From Micromonospora sp. DSM 45708 (GTDB lineage: Bacteria; Actinomycetota; Actinomycetes; Mycobacteriales; Micromonosporaceae), in contig NZ_CP154796.1 in NCBI RefSeq assembly GCF_039566955.1, positions 4,278,001-4,342,000 of the forward strand: 64,000 bases of DNA, written 5' to 3'. This document shows, piece after piece, positions 43,523-53,750 of this stretch. Under the pieces are notes generated by a model. The model had not been told where the DNA came from. It searched no databases and saw only the letters and a program-made list of their open reading frames with translations. Both the position numbers and the translations under genes were made by a program. How positions within the stretch are numbered: position 1 is the stretch's first letter; each line of letters opens with the position of its first letter.

Positions 43523-45034
43523 TCAGAGCACGAACGCGTCGGTCCACAACGCGCCGGAACGCCCGGACAGCGCGTCCAGCATCGCCACCGCCTGACCGTC
43601 GGTGAGCTGCGCGACGAAGTCGACGATGGCCCGGCCCCGGGCCCGACCGATCCGGTCCGGGGTACGCGGGTGCAGCTCCGCCTCGGCCAGCTCGACCAGG
43701 TCGTGCAGCCGGCGGGGCAGCCGGGACTCCTCCTCCGGGTCGAGCAGCCACTCCCAGAGCGCCTCCACCAGCGTGTCCAGCAGCCGCGCCTGGCCGCGCT
43801 GGTGCAGCGCCAGGTCCGGACGGGCCAGCACGAACCGGTGGTGGACGAACTTGAGCACCTGCACCTCGTGCCACTGCGCCTTGCCCAGCAGCACGTACCC
43901 GGAGCGGACGTCCGGCTCCGGGGTCACCGTGATGGCGTCCACGAAGCGGGTGGACCAGCGGGCGGAGAAGCGGGCGACGTACTGCTCCGCCTCGATCGAG
44001 CCGTCGAACGGCAGCGCCAGCAGCCCCTCCACCAGTTCCTCGCGGACGTGCTCGACCGCCGCGGCGAACGCCTCGTCGTCGGCGATCCAGCCGTCCTTGC
44101 GGTGCAGTTGCCGGCGCAGCCGCTCGATCGCCGCTCCGGGCCGCCGGCCCACGGTGTCCAGCGCCGAGGCGGTGATCGACCGCAGGTGCCCGCACTCGCG
44201 TTGCCAGGCCATCAGCTCGGCGGCCACCGCGCCCTGCTGGAGCACCCCGACGCGGTAGAAGTCCTCCACGTCGTGGATGGCGTACGCGATGTCGTCGGCG
44301 GTGTCCATCACGGACGCCTCCGGCGTCTGCTGCCAGTCCGGGATCCGCCCGGCGAACGGTTCCCGGGCCGCCCTCAGGTCGTCCAGCTCGGTGCGGTACG
44401 CGCCGAACTTCAACGATCCGCTCTCCGGGTCGTCGGGCGGCGGGGCGGCGCCCCGGGGCGCCGGGTCGAGGTGTCGCGGATGCGGGTCGGGGTGGTCCAG
44501 CCGGGTCCACGGATACTTGAGCATCGCCGCCCGGACCGCGGCGGTCAGGTCCAGCCCGGTGGTCGCGGCACCACGGATCTCGGTGCTGGTGACGATCCGG
44601 TACGACTGGGCGTTGCCCTCGAAGCCGTCCGGCAGCCCGAGCCGCTGCCGTGCCAGCCGGTCGAGGACCCGCTCCCCCAGGTGCCCGAACGGCGGATGTC
44701 CGAGGTCGTGGGCGAGCGCGGCGGCCTCGACCACGTCCGGGTCGCAGCCGCCCAGCTTCTCCAGCAGGTCCCGGTGCACCGGGTCGGCGGTCAGCCGTTC
44801 GGCGATCGCGCGGGCCACCTGGGCCACCTTCAGGCTGTGCGTGAGCCGGTTGTGCACCAGCAGCCCGGAGCCGCCGGGACTGATCACCTGGGTGACGCCG
44901 TTCAGCCGGGCGAAGAACGGCGAGCCGACGATCCGGTCCCGGTCGGCCCGGAACGGGCCGGCGGCCAGGTCGCCGAGCGCCCGGGCGCTGCCCCCGAAGA
45001 GTCGCCGGGCCCGTGGATCCGCAGGTGCCTCCAT
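43523..45034 (-). CDS. dgt: Deoxyguanosinetriphosphate triphosphohydrolase
   Basis: A 503-residue HD-domain dNTPase. The start of the domain is [19 protein letters not shown], then [21 protein letters not shown], the metal site [16 protein letters not shown], and [16 protein letters not shown]. It cleaves dGTP to deoxyguanosine and triphosphate. ATG 45034 is preferred over GTG 45043, because TAGCGT (complement 45042-45047) covers that GTG and lies 7 nt before the ATG, as in leaderless promoters here. Downstream of the sugar dehydrogenase gene by 45 nt. Confidence 0.92.
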   Translation of the reverse strand: MEAPADPRARRLFGGSARALGDLAAGPFRADRDRIVGSPFFARLNGVTQVISPGGSGLLVHNRLTHSLKVAQVARAIAERLTADPVHRDLLEKLGGCDPDVVEAAALAHDLGHPPFGHLGERVLDRLARQRLGLPDGFEGNAQSYRIVTSTEIRGAATTGLDLTAAVRAAMLKYPWTRLDHPDPHPRHLDPAPRGAAPPPDDPESGSLKFGAYRTELDDLRAAREPFAGRIPDWQQTPEASVMDTADDIAYAIHDVEDFYRVGVLQQGAVAAELMAWQRECGHLRSITASALDTVGRRPGAAIERLRRQLHRKDGWIADDEAFAAAVEHVREELVEGLLALPFDGSIEAEQYVARFSARWSTRFVDAITVTPEPDVRSGYVLLGKAQWHEVQVLKFVHHRFVLARPDLALHQRGQARLLDTLVEALWEWLLDPEEESRLPRRLHDLVELAEAELHPRTPDRIGRARGRAIVDFVAQLTDGQAVAMLDALSGRSGALWTDAFVL

Positions 45035-45079
45035 GATCGCCACGCTAGCGCAGCCGTCGGCGGTCGGGGCGGGGTGCTC

Positions 45080-46342
45080 CTAGAGCCGCTCCACGGTCGG
45101 TCCCGAACACCGGTTCCGCGCGTCGAAGACGTAGCGGGCCCGGCCGGCCACCATCTCGTAGTCGAAGACGTCGTGGTCGGTCGCGACGATCACCGCGTCG
45201 GCGGCGTCGACCTCGTGTTCGGTCAGCGGCACGACCAGCACGTCGGCGGGGATCTGGTGCGGCTCGGCGTACGGCTCGGCGGCCCGGACGTCCGCGCCGA
45301 GGTCGCACAGCCGCCGCGCGACGTCCACCGCCGGCGAGTCGCGCATGTCGCCGGTGTTCTTCTTGTACGCCAGGCCGAGCATCAGCAGCCGGGCGCCGCT
45401 GACCGCCCGGCCGGCCCGGTTGAGGCCGGCCATGATCCGCTGGGTGACGTGCTCGGGCATCTCGTGGTTGACGTCGTTGGCCAGCTCGATGAACCGGAAC
45501 TGACGACCCAGTCGCCGTTTGACCTGCCAGGACAGGTAACAGGGGTCGATCGGGAGGCAGTGGCCGCCGACGCCGGGCCCGGGCCGGAACGGCATGAATC
45601 CGAACGGCTTCGTCTCGGCGGCGTCGATCGCCTGCCAGACGTCGATGCCGAGGTGGTGGGAGAGGATCGTGAGCTCGTTGATCAGCCCGAGGTTCACCTG
45701 GCGGAACGTGTTCTCGATCAGCTTGGTCAGCTCCGCGACCCGGGTGGACGACACCGGCACCGTCCGGGTCACGATCCGGCGGTAGAAGCCGTCCACCCGC
45801 TCCAGCGCGGCGGCGTCCACGCCGGAAACCACCTTGGGGGTGTTCTCCAGCCGCCAGGTCGGGTTACCCGGGTCGATGCGTTCCGGGCTGTAGCCGAGGT
45901 GGAAGTCCCCGGGAGCCTGCAATCCGCTGGCCGTCTCCAGGAGCGGGCGCAGCAACTCCTCGGTCGTGCCCGGGTACGTCGTCGACTCCAGGACCACCGT
46001 GGCGCCCGGTCGCACGTACGGGCCGACGTGGTGGCCGGCCTGTTCGACGAAGCTCAGGTCCGGGGTGCCGTCGCGGAGCGGGGTCGGCACCGTGATCACG
46101 CAGACGTCGAAGCCCTCGGCGTCGGCGTACTCGGTGCTCGGGCGGTAACGGCCGCTGCCGAGGGCCCGGCCGAGGCGCTCGGCCGGGATGTCCTCCACGT
46201 AGGACTCCCCCGAGGCGAGCCGCTTGACCCGGTCGGCGTCCACATCCAGGCCCACCACGTCGAAGCCGGCTTCGACGGCGCGCACGGCCAGCGGAAGACC
46301 GACGTACCCCTGACCGATGACGACCACTTTTTCGGTGCTCAC
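45080..46342 (-). CDS. Nucleotide-sugar dehydrogenase (UDP-HexNAc 6-dehydrogenase-like)
   Basis: A 420-residue enzyme that oxidises C6 of a UDP-sugar to a uronic acid. The NAD motif is [14 protein letters not shown]; the substrate loop has ESTTYPGTT; the catalytic Cys is in [14 protein letters not shown]. This variant matches the WecC/WbpA/WbpO branch, which act on UDP-N-acetylhexosamines, rather than UDP-glucose enzymes. It is 4.4 kb from the polysaccharide cluster and may feed it. Divergent from tex with 171 nt between. Confidence 0.88.
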   Translation of the reverse strand: MSTEKVVVIGQGYVGLPLAVRAVEAGFDVVGLDVDADRVKRLASGESYVEDIPAERLGRALGSGRYRPSTEYADAEGFDVCVITVPTPLRDGTPDLSFVEQAGHHVGPYVRPGATVVLESTTYPGTTEELLRPLLETASGLQAPGDFHLGYSPERIDPGNPTWRLENTPKVVSGVDAAALERVDGFYRRIVTRTVPVSSTRVAELTKLIENTFRQVNLGLINELTILSHHLGIDVWQAIDAAETKPFGFMPFRPGPGVGGHCLPIDPCYLSWQVKRRLGRQFRFIELANDVNHEMPEHVTQRIMAGLNRAGRAVSGARLLMLGLAYKKNTGDMRDSPAVDVARRLCDLGADVRAAEPYAEPHQIPADVLVVPLTEHEVDAADAVIVATDHDVFDYEMVAGRARYVFDARNRCSGPTVERL

Positions 46343-46513
46343 CCGGTTCTCCAGACAGGCGTAGAAATTCCTGGTTGGAGGCTAGAGGCACCGTTGACAA
46401 CCCAAGGGCGCTTTCATGATATTCGTCGGTTTTGCCACCGGGCGGCTGCGCGACCGTCGGCACCTGCGGGCAGAATGCACGACGAACTCATCGGGAAGAG
46501 GCGGAGCAAGATC

Positions 46514-49036
46514 GTGACCCAGTCTGTGCACCAGCGGATCGCCGAGGAACTCGGCGTCGCCGAGCGTCAGGTGCGGGCGGCCGTGGAGCTGCTCGACGGC
46601 GGCGCCACCGTGCCGTTCATCGCCCGTTACCGCAAGGAGGCCACCGGCACCCTCGACGACGCGCAGCTGCGCACGCTCGAAGAGCGGCTGCGCTACCTGC
46701 GGGAGCTGGACGAGCGGCGCGTCGCGGTGCTGGAGTCGATCCGCGGCCAGGGCAAGCTCGACGAGGCGCTGGAAGCCCAGATCATGGCGGCGGACTCGAA
46801 GTCCCGGCTGGAGGACATCTACCTGCCGTACAAGCCGAAGCGGCGGACCCGCGCCCAGATCGCCCGCGAGGCCGGGCTGGAGCCGCTCGCGGACACGCTC
46901 CTCGCCGACCCGGCGCAGGACCCGCGCGCCACCGCGGCCGGCTTCGTCGACGCCGAGCGGGGCGTGGCCGACGCCGCCGCCGCGCTGGACGGGGCGCGGG
47001 CCATCCTGATCGAGCGCTTCGCCGAGGACGCCGACCTGATCGGCACGCTCCGCGAGCAGATGTGGTCGCGGGGCCGACTGGTCTCCCGGGTACGCGAGGG
47101 CCAGGAGACCGCCGGCGCCAAGTTCGCCGACTACTTCGACTTCGCCGAGCCGTACCCGAAGCTGCCGTCGCACCGGATCCTCGCCATGCTCCGCGGCGAG
47201 AAGGAAGGCGTGCTGGAGCTGACCATGGCCCCGGAGGCCGAGGGCGACGCCGACGCGGTCCCCGGGCCCAGCCGCTACGAGGCCGCCGTGGCGGGCCGGT
47301 TCGGCGTCAGCGACCAGGGCCGGCCCGCCGACCGGTGGCTGGCCGACACGGTGCGCTGGGCCTGGCGTACCCGGATCCTCATCCACCTCGCCGCCGACCT
47401 GCGGACGCGGCTCTGGCAGGCGGCCGAGGAGGAGGCCGTCCGGGTCTTCGCCACCAACCTGCGTGACCTGCTGCTCGCCGCGCCCGCCGGCGCGCGGCCC
47501 ACCATGGGTCTCGACCCGGGCCTGCGCACCGGCGTCAAGGTGGCGGTGGTCGACGCGACCGGCAAGGTGGTCGCCACCGACACGATCTACCCGCACGAGC
47601 CGCGCCGGCAGTGGGACGCGTCGCTGCACACGCTCGCCACGCTGGCCGCGACGCACGGCGTCGAACTGGTGGCGATCGGCAACGGCACCGCCAGCCGGGA
47701 GACCGACAAGCTGGCCGGTGACCTGATCAGGCAGCACCCCGAGCTGACACTGACCAAGGTGGTGGTCTCCGAGGCGGGCGCGTCGGTCTACTCCGCCTCC
47801 GCGTACGCCTCGCAGGAGCTGCCGGGGCTCGACGTGTCGCTGCGCGGGGCGGTCTCCATCGCCCGGCGTCTCCAGGACCCGCTCGCCGAACTCGTGAAGA
47901 TCGACCCCCGCTCGATCGGCGTCGGGCAGTACCAGCACGACCTGTCCGAGGTGAAGCTGTCCCGCTCCCTGGACGCCGTCGTCGAGGACTGCGTCAACGC
48001 GGTCGGCGTGGACGTCAACACCGCCTCCGCGCCGCTGCTCACCCGGGTCTCCGGGATCGGCGCCGGGCTGGCGGAGAACATCGTGCTGCATCGGGACGCC
48101 AACGGGCCGTTCCGCACCCGGACCGAGCTGAAGAAGGTGGCCCGGCTCGGCCCGAAGGCGTTCGAGCAGTGCGCCGGCTTCCTGCGCATCCCGGGCGGCG
48201 ACGACCCACTCGACTCGTCCAGCGTGCACCCCGAGTCGTACCCGGTGGTGCGCCGCATCCTCGCCTCCACCGGGCAGGACCTGCGCGCGCTGATCGGCAG
48301 GTCCGCGATCCTGCGCGGCCTGCGGGCGACCGACTTCGTGGACGACACGTTCGGCCTGCCCACCGTCACCGACATCCTGGCCGAGCTGGAGAAGCCCGGC
48401 CGCGACCCGCGTCCGGAGTTCCGCACCGCGACGTTCGTCGAGGGCGTCGAGAAGATCGGTGACCTGACGCCCGGCATGGTGCTGGAGGGTGTGGTCACCA
48501 ACGTGGCCGCGTTCGGCGCGTTCGTCGACGTGGGCGTGCACCAGGACGGTCTGGTGCACGTCTCCGCCATGTCGCACACGTTCGTCAAGGACCCACGCGA
48601 CGTGGTGAAGTCCGGCGACGTGGTCCGGGTGCGGGTGCTCGACGTGGACGTGCCGCGCAAGCGGATCTCGCTGACGCTGCGCCTGGACGACGAGGCGCCG
48701 GCCGGCCGCGAACGCCCGGCCGGCGGGGACGGGCGACGGGATCGCGACGGCCGGGGCGGTGCCGGCGGCGGTCGTCCGGGCGGTCAGGCCCGCGGCCAGG
48801 GCGGCGGCCAGGGCGGCGGCCAGAGCGGCGGCGGCCAGGGCGGTGGTCAGGGCGGCGGCGGCCAGCGCGGCGGCAACGGCAGCGGCGGGCGGGGCGGCGG
48901 TCAGGACCGCGGGCAGGCCGGTGGCCAGCGCGGGGACCGGGGCGGCTCGCAGCCGCGTCAGGGGCGCGGCGGGGGCGCCTCCGCGCCGGTCAACGACGCC
49001 ATGGCGGAGGCGTTGCGCCGCGCCGGGCTGGCCTGA
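46514..49036 (+). CDS. tex: Tex-family RNA-binding transcription accessory protein
   Basis: An 840-residue protein: N-terminal helical Tex domain ([20 protein letters not shown] region, here [13 protein letters not shown]), YqgF-like RNase H fold ([17 protein letters not shown]), helix-hairpin-helix ([20 protein letters not shown]), and an S1 domain ([29 protein letters not shown]). Between the S1 domain and the conserved last helix ([14 protein letters not shown]) lies a ~100-residue Gly/Gln/Arg insert of GGQ and RGG type. GTG 46514 has GGAG 9 nt upstream; ATG 46475 is the alternative. A hairpin follows. Confidence 0.92.
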   Translation: MTQSVHQRIAEELGVAERQVRAAVELLDGGATVPFIARYRKEATGTLDDAQLRTLEERLRYLRELDERRVAVLESIRGQGKLDEALEAQIMAADSKSRLEDIYLPYKPKRRTRAQIAREAGLEPLADTLLADPAQDPRATAAGFVDAERGVADAAAALDGARAILIERFAEDADLIGTLREQMWSRGRLVSRVREGQETAGAKFADYFDFAEPYPKLPSHRILAMLRGEKEGVLELTMAPEAEGDADAVPGPSRYEAAVAGRFGVSDQGRPADRWLADTVRWAWRTRILIHLAADLRTRLWQAAEEEAVRVFATNLRDLLLAAPAGARPTMGLDPGLRTGVKVAVVDATGKVVATDTIYPHEPRRQWDASLHTLATLAATHGVELVAIGNGTASRETDKLAGDLIRQHPELTLTKVVVSEAGASVYSASAYASQELPGLDVSLRGAVSIARRLQDPLAELVKIDPRSIGVGQYQHDLSEVKLSRSLDAVVEDCVNAVGVDVNTASAPLLTRVSGIGAGLAENIVLHRDANGPFRTRTELKKVARLGPKAFEQCAGFLRIPGGDDPLDSSSVHPESYPVVRRILASTGQDLRALIGRSAILRGLRATDFVDDTFGLPTVTDILAELEKPGRDPRPEFRTATFVEGVEKIGDLTPGMVLEGVVTNVAAFGAFVDVGVHQDGLVHVSAMSHTFVKDPRDVVKSGDVVRVRVLDVDVPRKRISLTLRLDDEAPAGRERPAGGDGRRDRDGRGGAGGGRPGGQARGQGGGQGGGQSGGGQGGGQGGGGQRGGNGSGGRGGGQDRGQAGGQRGDRGGSQPRQGRGGGASAPVNDAMAEALRRAGLA

Positions 49037-49047
49037 CCGTCGCTGGT

Positions 49048-49098
49048 CGCGGCGCTGTCGGGCGGAGAGCACGAACGACTCAGCTCGACAGCGCCGCG
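49048..49098 (+). terminator. Hairpin after tex
   Basis: Perfect 13-bp arms CGCGGCGCTGTCG (49048-49060) and CGACAGCGCCGCG (49086-49098) around a 25-nt loop, 11 nt after the tex stop; a probable terminator. Confidence 0.6.
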
Positions 49099-49190
49099 AG
49101 GCGCGGTGGCGCCGCCCACCCCGGGCGGGCACGCCCACCCCGGCGGTCGTGGTGCGCGCGGGCACGCGGCGCGGGCGTACCCTCGCGGGC

Positions 49191-49625
49191 GTGGGTGTGG
49201 ACGACGACGCGCAGTGGCGGGAGCGGCAGCGCCGGGCCGTGGCGGCCCACGCGGCGGCGGACGCCCGGGAACGCGCCGCGGAGCAGGCGGAGGCCGCGAA
49301 GCTGGTGGCCGCGTTCGCGGCCGAGGCGCTGCGGCGCGGGCTGGCGACCGACCGGTTGATCGTGACCGCCCACGACGGCCACGGTCGCTACCGCACCCGG
49401 ATCACCGGCTGGTACGTGGACCGGGCGCGCAGCCGGGCGGTGGACACGGAAGGCCGTTTCTACCTGCTCAGCGTGCCGCCGAGCCTGCGGTCGCGGCTGT
49501 TCGGGGCCGAGCCGCCGCCGAGCGCGCCCCCGCTGGTGGTCGGCCGGGGTGGCCGGGACGGCGAGTCCGTTCCGCTGGCGACGCTGCTCAGCCGGCGTCT
49601 CGCGGCGGGCGACGACTGGCGGTGA
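49191..49625 (+). CDS. Small hypothetical protein
   Basis: A 144-residue soluble protein with an Ala/Arg/Glu-rich helical N-terminal half (QRRAVAAHAAADARERAAEQAEAAKLV) and a beta-rich part RLIVTAHDGHGRYRTRITGWYVDRARSRAVDTEGRFYLLSV. I do not recognise the family. GTG 49191 follows a TACCCT hexamer (49178-49183) by 7 nt, so leaderless. Its end overlaps the DUF389 gene on the other strand by 38 nt. Confidence 0.72.
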   Translation: MGVDDDAQWRERQRRAVAAHAAADARERAAEQAEAAKLVAAFAAEALRRGLATDRLIVTAHDGHGRYRTRITGWYVDRARSRAVDTEGRFYLLSVPPSLRSRLFGAEPPPSAPPLVVGRGGRDGESVPLATLLSRRLAAGDDWR

Positions 49626-50595
49626 CCGGCGCCGGCCGGTCGGCCCGCTGCCGCGGCACCCCCCGCCCGGCCCGCCGCGCCACCCGCCGCCACCAGCACA
49701 ACTGCACGACCAGCGTGAGCAGCCCGGCCAGCACGATGGCCGCCAGGTTGATCACCAGTTGGAGGGCGGAACCGGCCGCCTCGTGCCACACCCCGTAACC
49801 GGCCGCGACCGCCACGTTCGCGGCGGCCGGGACGGTGGTCACCGAGATCAGCACGCCGACGAGCGAGCCGGACTTCTTCGAGGTCAGCGACAGCATGCCG
49901 GCGACGCCGGCGAGCAGCCCGACCACCCAGGAGAGCGCGTCCGGCCGCCAGATGAAGTCGGTCAGCGGGCGCTCGTCGAGCAGCATGTCCCGGCTGACCA
50001 GGCCGGCCGCGGTGAGCGCCCAGGTGCTCAACACGGTGGCCACCATGGCGACGAGGAAGCCGACGGTCAGGGCCTGCACCGAACGGCCGACGACGCCGGG
50101 CTGGCGTCGCAGCAGCGCCACGCAGAGCGCGGCGAGCGGGCCGAACTCGGGGCCGACCACCATCGCGCCGACGATCAGGATGGGCTGGTCGAGCAGCACG
50201 CCGATGCCGGCGATCATGGTAGCCACGGTGATCAGGGCGAGGAAGGTGCCGGTGAGCACCGTCTGCTCGCCGGTCTTCGCCGCGATCTCGTCCCAGACCA
50301 CCGCGTCCTCGCCGTGCCCGGGAGCCTCGTCGGCGGCCCGGTCGGCCGCCGCGGAGAGCGTCAGCTCCACGTCCTCGGCGGCGATCGCCCCGTGCGTCTC
50401 GACACCGAGGTCCCGGAGCCTGTGCAGCACCCCGTCGGCGCTCTCCCGGACCACGTCGCAGGTGACGTAGTCACCGGCCGGCTGGCGGGCGGCGCCGGGG
50501 ATCACCACGAGATGCGTCACGCCGGGATCGGCGGCCAACAGGTCGACGACGGCCGACGACCGGTCGCCGGGCGCGATCACCCTCAGGTGCAGCAC
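49588..50595 (-). CDS. DUF389 (TIGR00341-type) membrane protein
   Basis: A 335-residue protein. The N-terminal ~110 residues form a ferredoxin-like regulatory domain (LHLRVIAPGDRSSAVVDLLAADPGVTHLVV). Then there are about six membrane helices: FLALITVATMIAGIGVLL, ILIVGAMVVGPEFGPLAALCVALL, QALTVGFLVAMVATVLSTWAL and so on, with the family signature MVVGPEFGPLAA. Function is not established; a transport or channel role is often assumed. GTG start. Not part of the polysaccharide operon by spacing (126 nt). Confidence 0.85.
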   Translation of the reverse strand: MLHLRVIAPGDRSSAVVDLLAADPGVTHLVVIPGAARQPAGDYVTCDVVRESADGVLHRLRDLGVETHGAIAAEDVELTLSAAADRAADEAPGHGEDAVVWDEIAAKTGEQTVLTGTFLALITVATMIAGIGVLLDQPILIVGAMVVGPEFGPLAALCVALLRRQPGVVGRSVQALTVGFLVAMVATVLSTWALTAAGLVSRDMLLDERPLTDFIWRPDALSWVVGLLAGVAGMLSLTSKKSGSLVGVLISVTTVPAAANVAVAAGYGVWHEAAGSALQLVINLAAIVLAGLLTLVVQLCWWRRVARRAGRGVPRQRADRPAPVTASRRPPRDAG

Positions 50596-50721
50596 TGACC
50601 AACTCCTGGTCGCCGAGCGGGAAGACGGATCGCCGCACCCTACCCCGAGCCGGCGCCGGCAGGTCCGCGCGCCGGCCCGGGGCCGGTCGGACGATCGGCC
50701 CGGGGCCGGCGCTCGTCCCGG

Positions 50722-51666
50722 TCAGGGACCCGTGACCACGGGCGACGGCTTCGCGCCCGAGAACCCGACGGCCCGCCCGGCGGCGCGGCAGTCGGCCCAC
50801 ACCGAGGCGAGCGAGTCGGCGAGGTCGTACCTCGGTGACCAGCCGAGCACCCGCGCCGACCGGGCGAGGTCCGCGCACATCCACGGCACCGCCGCCGACC
50901 TGGCGGCACCCGGGACGAACCGGCCGGGGACCAGGTCGCCGGTGAAGCCGGCCAGGTCGGCAAGCAGGCGGACGACCTGCGCCGTCGGCACGCTGCGTCC
51001 GCTCCCGACGTTGCACACGCGGGCGTCGAGCCGCTCCGCACGCAGCGCGGCCCACACCGCGGCGGACACGTCACGCACGTCGACGAAGTCCCGATAGGTG
51101 TCGTGCAGCCCCAGCGCCACCTGCGTGTCCCCCCGCTCCAGCGCGGCGCGGACCGTAGCCGCGGCACGGCCGATCAGGTTGCCTGCCGGCATGCCCGGGC
51201 CGAGCGGGTTGAACACCCGTAGCACCACCGTGTCCAACCGGCCCTCGGCCGCCGCGAAGGCGCCGAGCCGCGTCGCCGTCAGGTGGCTCAACCCGTACCC
51301 GCCGACCGGCTCCGCCCGGTCGTCCTCGCGTACCGGGCGGCCGGGTTCGACCCGGCCGTACTCGGCGGCCGAGCCGACGCGGACCAGCCGGGCCTGCGGC
51401 GTCGCCGCCTCCATCGCCGCCACCAGTTTGGCTGTCACCACCGCGTGCGCCAGGAGGAACTCCTGGTCGGAGCCGACGATCCGGCCGGCCGCGTTGACCA
51501 CCGCGTCGGGTTGCTCCCGGCGCAGCAGCGCCGTCACGGCCGCCTCGTCGGCGCCGACCAGGTCGAACTCCTGGCGGTCGGGGGCCCGTACGGTCGCCTC
51601 CGCCGCCAGTCGGGCACGGATGTGACGTCCCAGAAACCCGCTGGCGCCGAACAGCAGAATCCTCAT
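50722..51666 (-). CDS. NAD-dependent sugar epimerase/dehydratase (extended SDR)
   Basis: A 314-residue extended SDR with the motif LLFGASGFLGRHI, NAAGRIVGS, a Ser in RVGSAAEYG and the catalytic pair in GYGLSHLTATRL, where the usual YxxxK reads Y-G-L-S-H: the Lys is replaced by His. This is unusual and leaves catalytic competence open. The C-terminal part (DTYRDFVDVRDVSAAVWAAL) is normal for the family. It is the last gene of the polysaccharide operon, 17 nt after the phosphoglycosyl transferase. Confidence 0.8.
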   Translation of the reverse strand: MRILLFGASGFLGRHIRARLAAEATVRAPDRQEFDLVGADEAAVTALLRREQPDAVVNAAGRIVGSDQEFLLAHAVVTAKLVAAMEAATPQARLVRVGSAAEYGRVEPGRPVREDDRAEPVGGYGLSHLTATRLGAFAAAEGRLDTVVLRVFNPLGPGMPAGNLIGRAAATVRAALERGDTQVALGLHDTYRDFVDVRDVSAAVWAALRAERLDARVCNVGSGRSVPTAQVVRLLADLAGFTGDLVPGRFVPGAARSAAVPWMCADLARSARVLGWSPRYDLADSLASVWADCRAAGRAVGFSGAKPSPVVTGP

Positions 51667-51683
51667 CGCGGCTCCGGATCGAA

Positions 51684-52424
51684 TCAGGGGTGGGCGGACC
51701 GGACCGCCGGCTCCGCGCCACCGCTCGCGGCCGTCACCGTTTCCCGGTCGACGGTGCCCTGCCACTCGTGCCAGGTGTCGGTGCCGGGAGCGGCGATGCC
51801 CTCGCGGCGCAGCACCACCCGCACCGTCTCGGCCAGGATCCGCAGGTCGAGCAGGAGGGAACGGCTGTCGACGTACGCGACGTCGTACCGGAACTTCTCC
51901 TCCCAGCCGAGCTGGTTGCGCCCGCGCACCTGGGCCAGCCCGGTCATGCCGGGGCGGACGTCGTGCCGGCGGGCCTGCTCCGGCGTGTAGCGGTCGAGGT
52001 AGCTGACCAGGTGGGGGCGCGGCCCGACCAGGCTCATCTCGCCCCGGACGACGTTCCACAGCTCGGGCAGCTCGTCCAGGCTGGTGGACCGCAGCCACCG
52101 CCCGACCGGCGTGAGCCGATCGGAGTCGGAGACCCGTCCGCGTGCGGGATCCACCGGGTGCATGGTGCGGAACTTGACCATGTCGAAGAGCCGGCCGTGC
52201 CGGCCGGGCCGGGTGTGCCGGAACAGGACCGGGCGGCCCATGGTGACCAGCACCACAAGCGCGACGCACATCATCACGGGGATGGCGAGCACGAGCACCA
52301 CGAGGGCGCCGACCACGTCGATCAGCCGCTTCACATGGTCGTAGGGCCGGGTCGGCGCCACCACGGCGCGATGGCGACCGCCGGCGGGAACCAGCGGCTG
52401 GGCAAGGTCAAGACGAAGATCCAT
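51684..52424 (-). CDS. Undecaprenyl-phosphate sugar phosphotransferase (monotopic, PglC-like)
   Basis: A 246-residue initiating phosphoglycosyl transferase in the short, monotopic form: one hydrophobic segment (IDVVGALVVLVLAIPVMMCVALVVLV) and the catalytic domain. Key motifs are MVKFRTMH, STSLDELPELWNVVRGEMSLVGPRP (with the catalytic Asp-Glu) and RPGMTGLAQVRGRN. It moves a sugar-1-phosphate onto the lipid carrier and so begins repeat-unit assembly. The C-terminal ~45 residues are variable. The next genes up the operon make the sugar and the second transferase. Confidence 0.9.
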   Translation of the reverse strand: MDLRLDLAQPLVPAGGRHRAVVAPTRPYDHVKRLIDVVGALVVLVLAIPVMMCVALVVLVTMGRPVLFRHTRPGRHGRLFDMVKFRTMHPVDPARGRVSDSDRLTPVGRWLRSTSLDELPELWNVVRGEMSLVGPRPHLVSYLDRYTPEQARRHDVRPGMTGLAQVRGRNQLGWEEKFRYDVAYVDSRSLLLDLRILAETVRVVLRREGIAAPGTDTWHEWQGTVDRETVTAASGGAEPAVRSAHP

Positions 52425-52451
52425 CAGACGGGGTCCTCGTGGAGAGTACGG

Positions 52452-53750
52452 TCAACGGTCTATCCCATTATGGGTGGGTAAGCCGACTGCGGTGTGCTTT
52501 ATACCTTTTCTCGGTGCCGGTGGACGCCCCGGGCAGATCGCGGCGAACACGTCCTCGATCCGGTCCACCCCGACCCGCAGGGACATCTGGTCCAGGTACG
52601 CCTGGCGCGCACGCGCGCCGATCCGGGCCCGCTCCGCCGGCGGGATGTCGACGGCGTCCCGGAACCGGTCCGCCAGCGCCCGCCAGTCCTCGGCCGGACA
52701 GGTCAACCCCGCTCCCGCCGCCTCCACCAGGCGTGCCGCGTCCCCGTCGGCGGCGACGATGACCGGCACGCCGCACGCCATCGCGCCCTGCAACTTGGAC
52801 GGCACGGTCCCCCGCAGCGCCGGCAGGCTCCGCAACGTGACCAGTTGGAAGTCCGCCGCCGCGTAGAGGTCGGCCATCTCGGCCGGCGGGCGCCGGCCGA
52901 GGAACCGGACGTTCGTCGCGCCCAGGGTGCGGCACAGCGCCCTGGCCCGCTCCTCGTCAGGCCCCGAGCCGACGATGACCAGGTCGATCAGCGGATCGAC
53001 GGACGCGGCGGCGCGGACCGCGGTCTCGACACGCTGGAACGGGCCCAGGTTCCCGGCGTACATCACGATCGGCCGACCCCGGTGTCCCAGGGCGGCGCGA
53101 CCCGCCGGGGTGGCCGGGACCGGCCGGAACAGCCGTTCGTCGGTCCAGTTCCACACCACCCGGACCCGGTCCGGGTCGGCGCCCCGTCCCACCACCAGGT
53201 CGGCCATCGACGGCGCGATGACGACGATGGCGGCGGCGGAACGGTAGAGCCGACGCATGACGCCGCTGAGCACCCGGTGCACGACCCGACCGCCGAGGCC
53301 ACCGGGAGCCATCCCCGACGCGGTGACCGACTCCGGCCACATGTCCTGCACGTGCAGGAGGACCGGCGTACGACGCAGCAGGCGCAGCAGCGCCGGCCCG
53401 GCGAACGCGGTCGGCGGCGGGTGGTAGACGTAGACGGCGTCGACGTCGCGCAGGAATCTCCGTGCGGCGAGGGCGCTGGTCAACCCGAAGGACACGAACG
53501 TGGCGACGCGGCGCAGCACCGACGCGTCCCGGCTCGGGTAGAGCGGCACCCGTCGCACGGTGAGCCGCCCCTCGGTGCTCTCCTCCCGCCAGCGCTGTCG
53601 GAAGCCCTCGTAGATCCGACCGGACGGGTAGTTCGGAAAGCCGGTGAGCACCCGGACCTCGTGCCCCCGCGCGGCCAGCTCCGTCGCCAGCTCCCCGGCG
53701 ATGAAGATCGGCTCTGGTGGATACCACTGCGAGACGACACCGATCCTCAT
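52452..53750 (-). CDS. GT4 glycosyltransferase, WbuB-like
   Basis: A 432-residue GT-B glycosyltransferase. The start VSQWYPPEPIFIAGELATELAARGHEVRVLTGFPNYPSGRIYEGFRQ is typical of WbuB, the transferase for L-FucNAc-type sugars. The sugar-nucleotide site is VMYAGNLGPFQ and LRSLPALRGTVPSKLQGAMACGVPVI. Its ATG overlaps the stop of the CapF-like gene (ATGA). In enteric clusters fnlA-fnlB-fnlC-wbuB are adjacent; here the order is the same without fnlC. Confidence 0.86.
   Translation of the reverse strand: MRIGVVSQWYPPEPIFIAGELATELAARGHEVRVLTGFPNYPSGRIYEGFRQRWREESTEGRLTVRRVPLYPSRDASVLRRVATFVSFGLTSALAARRFLRDVDAVYVYHPPPTAFAGPALLRLLRRTPVLLHVQDMWPESVTASGMAPGGLGGRVVHRVLSGVMRRLYRSAAAIVVIAPSMADLVVGRGADPDRVRVVWNWTDERLFRPVPATPAGRAALGHRGRPIVMYAGNLGPFQRVETAVRAAASVDPLIDLVIVGSGPDEERARALCRTLGATNVRFLGRRPPAEMADLYAAADFQLVTLRSLPALRGTVPSKLQGAMACGVPVIVAADGDAARLVEAAGAGLTCPAEDWRALADRFRDAVDIPPAERARIGARARQAYLDQMSLRVGVDRIEDVFAAICPGRPPAPRKGIKHTAVGLPTHNGIDR

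Noticed and set aside
43082..46474. Long plus-strand extension upstream of tex
   Set aside because: The frame runs through dgt and the sugar dehydrogenase in antisense; Tex homology begins only near 46514.
49588..49625. 38-nt overlap of the small hypothetical gene and the DUF389 gene as a sign of a wrong gene call
   Set aside because: Convergent end overlaps are common here (TetR/LysR stops overlap too) and both frames have independent start evidence or family match.
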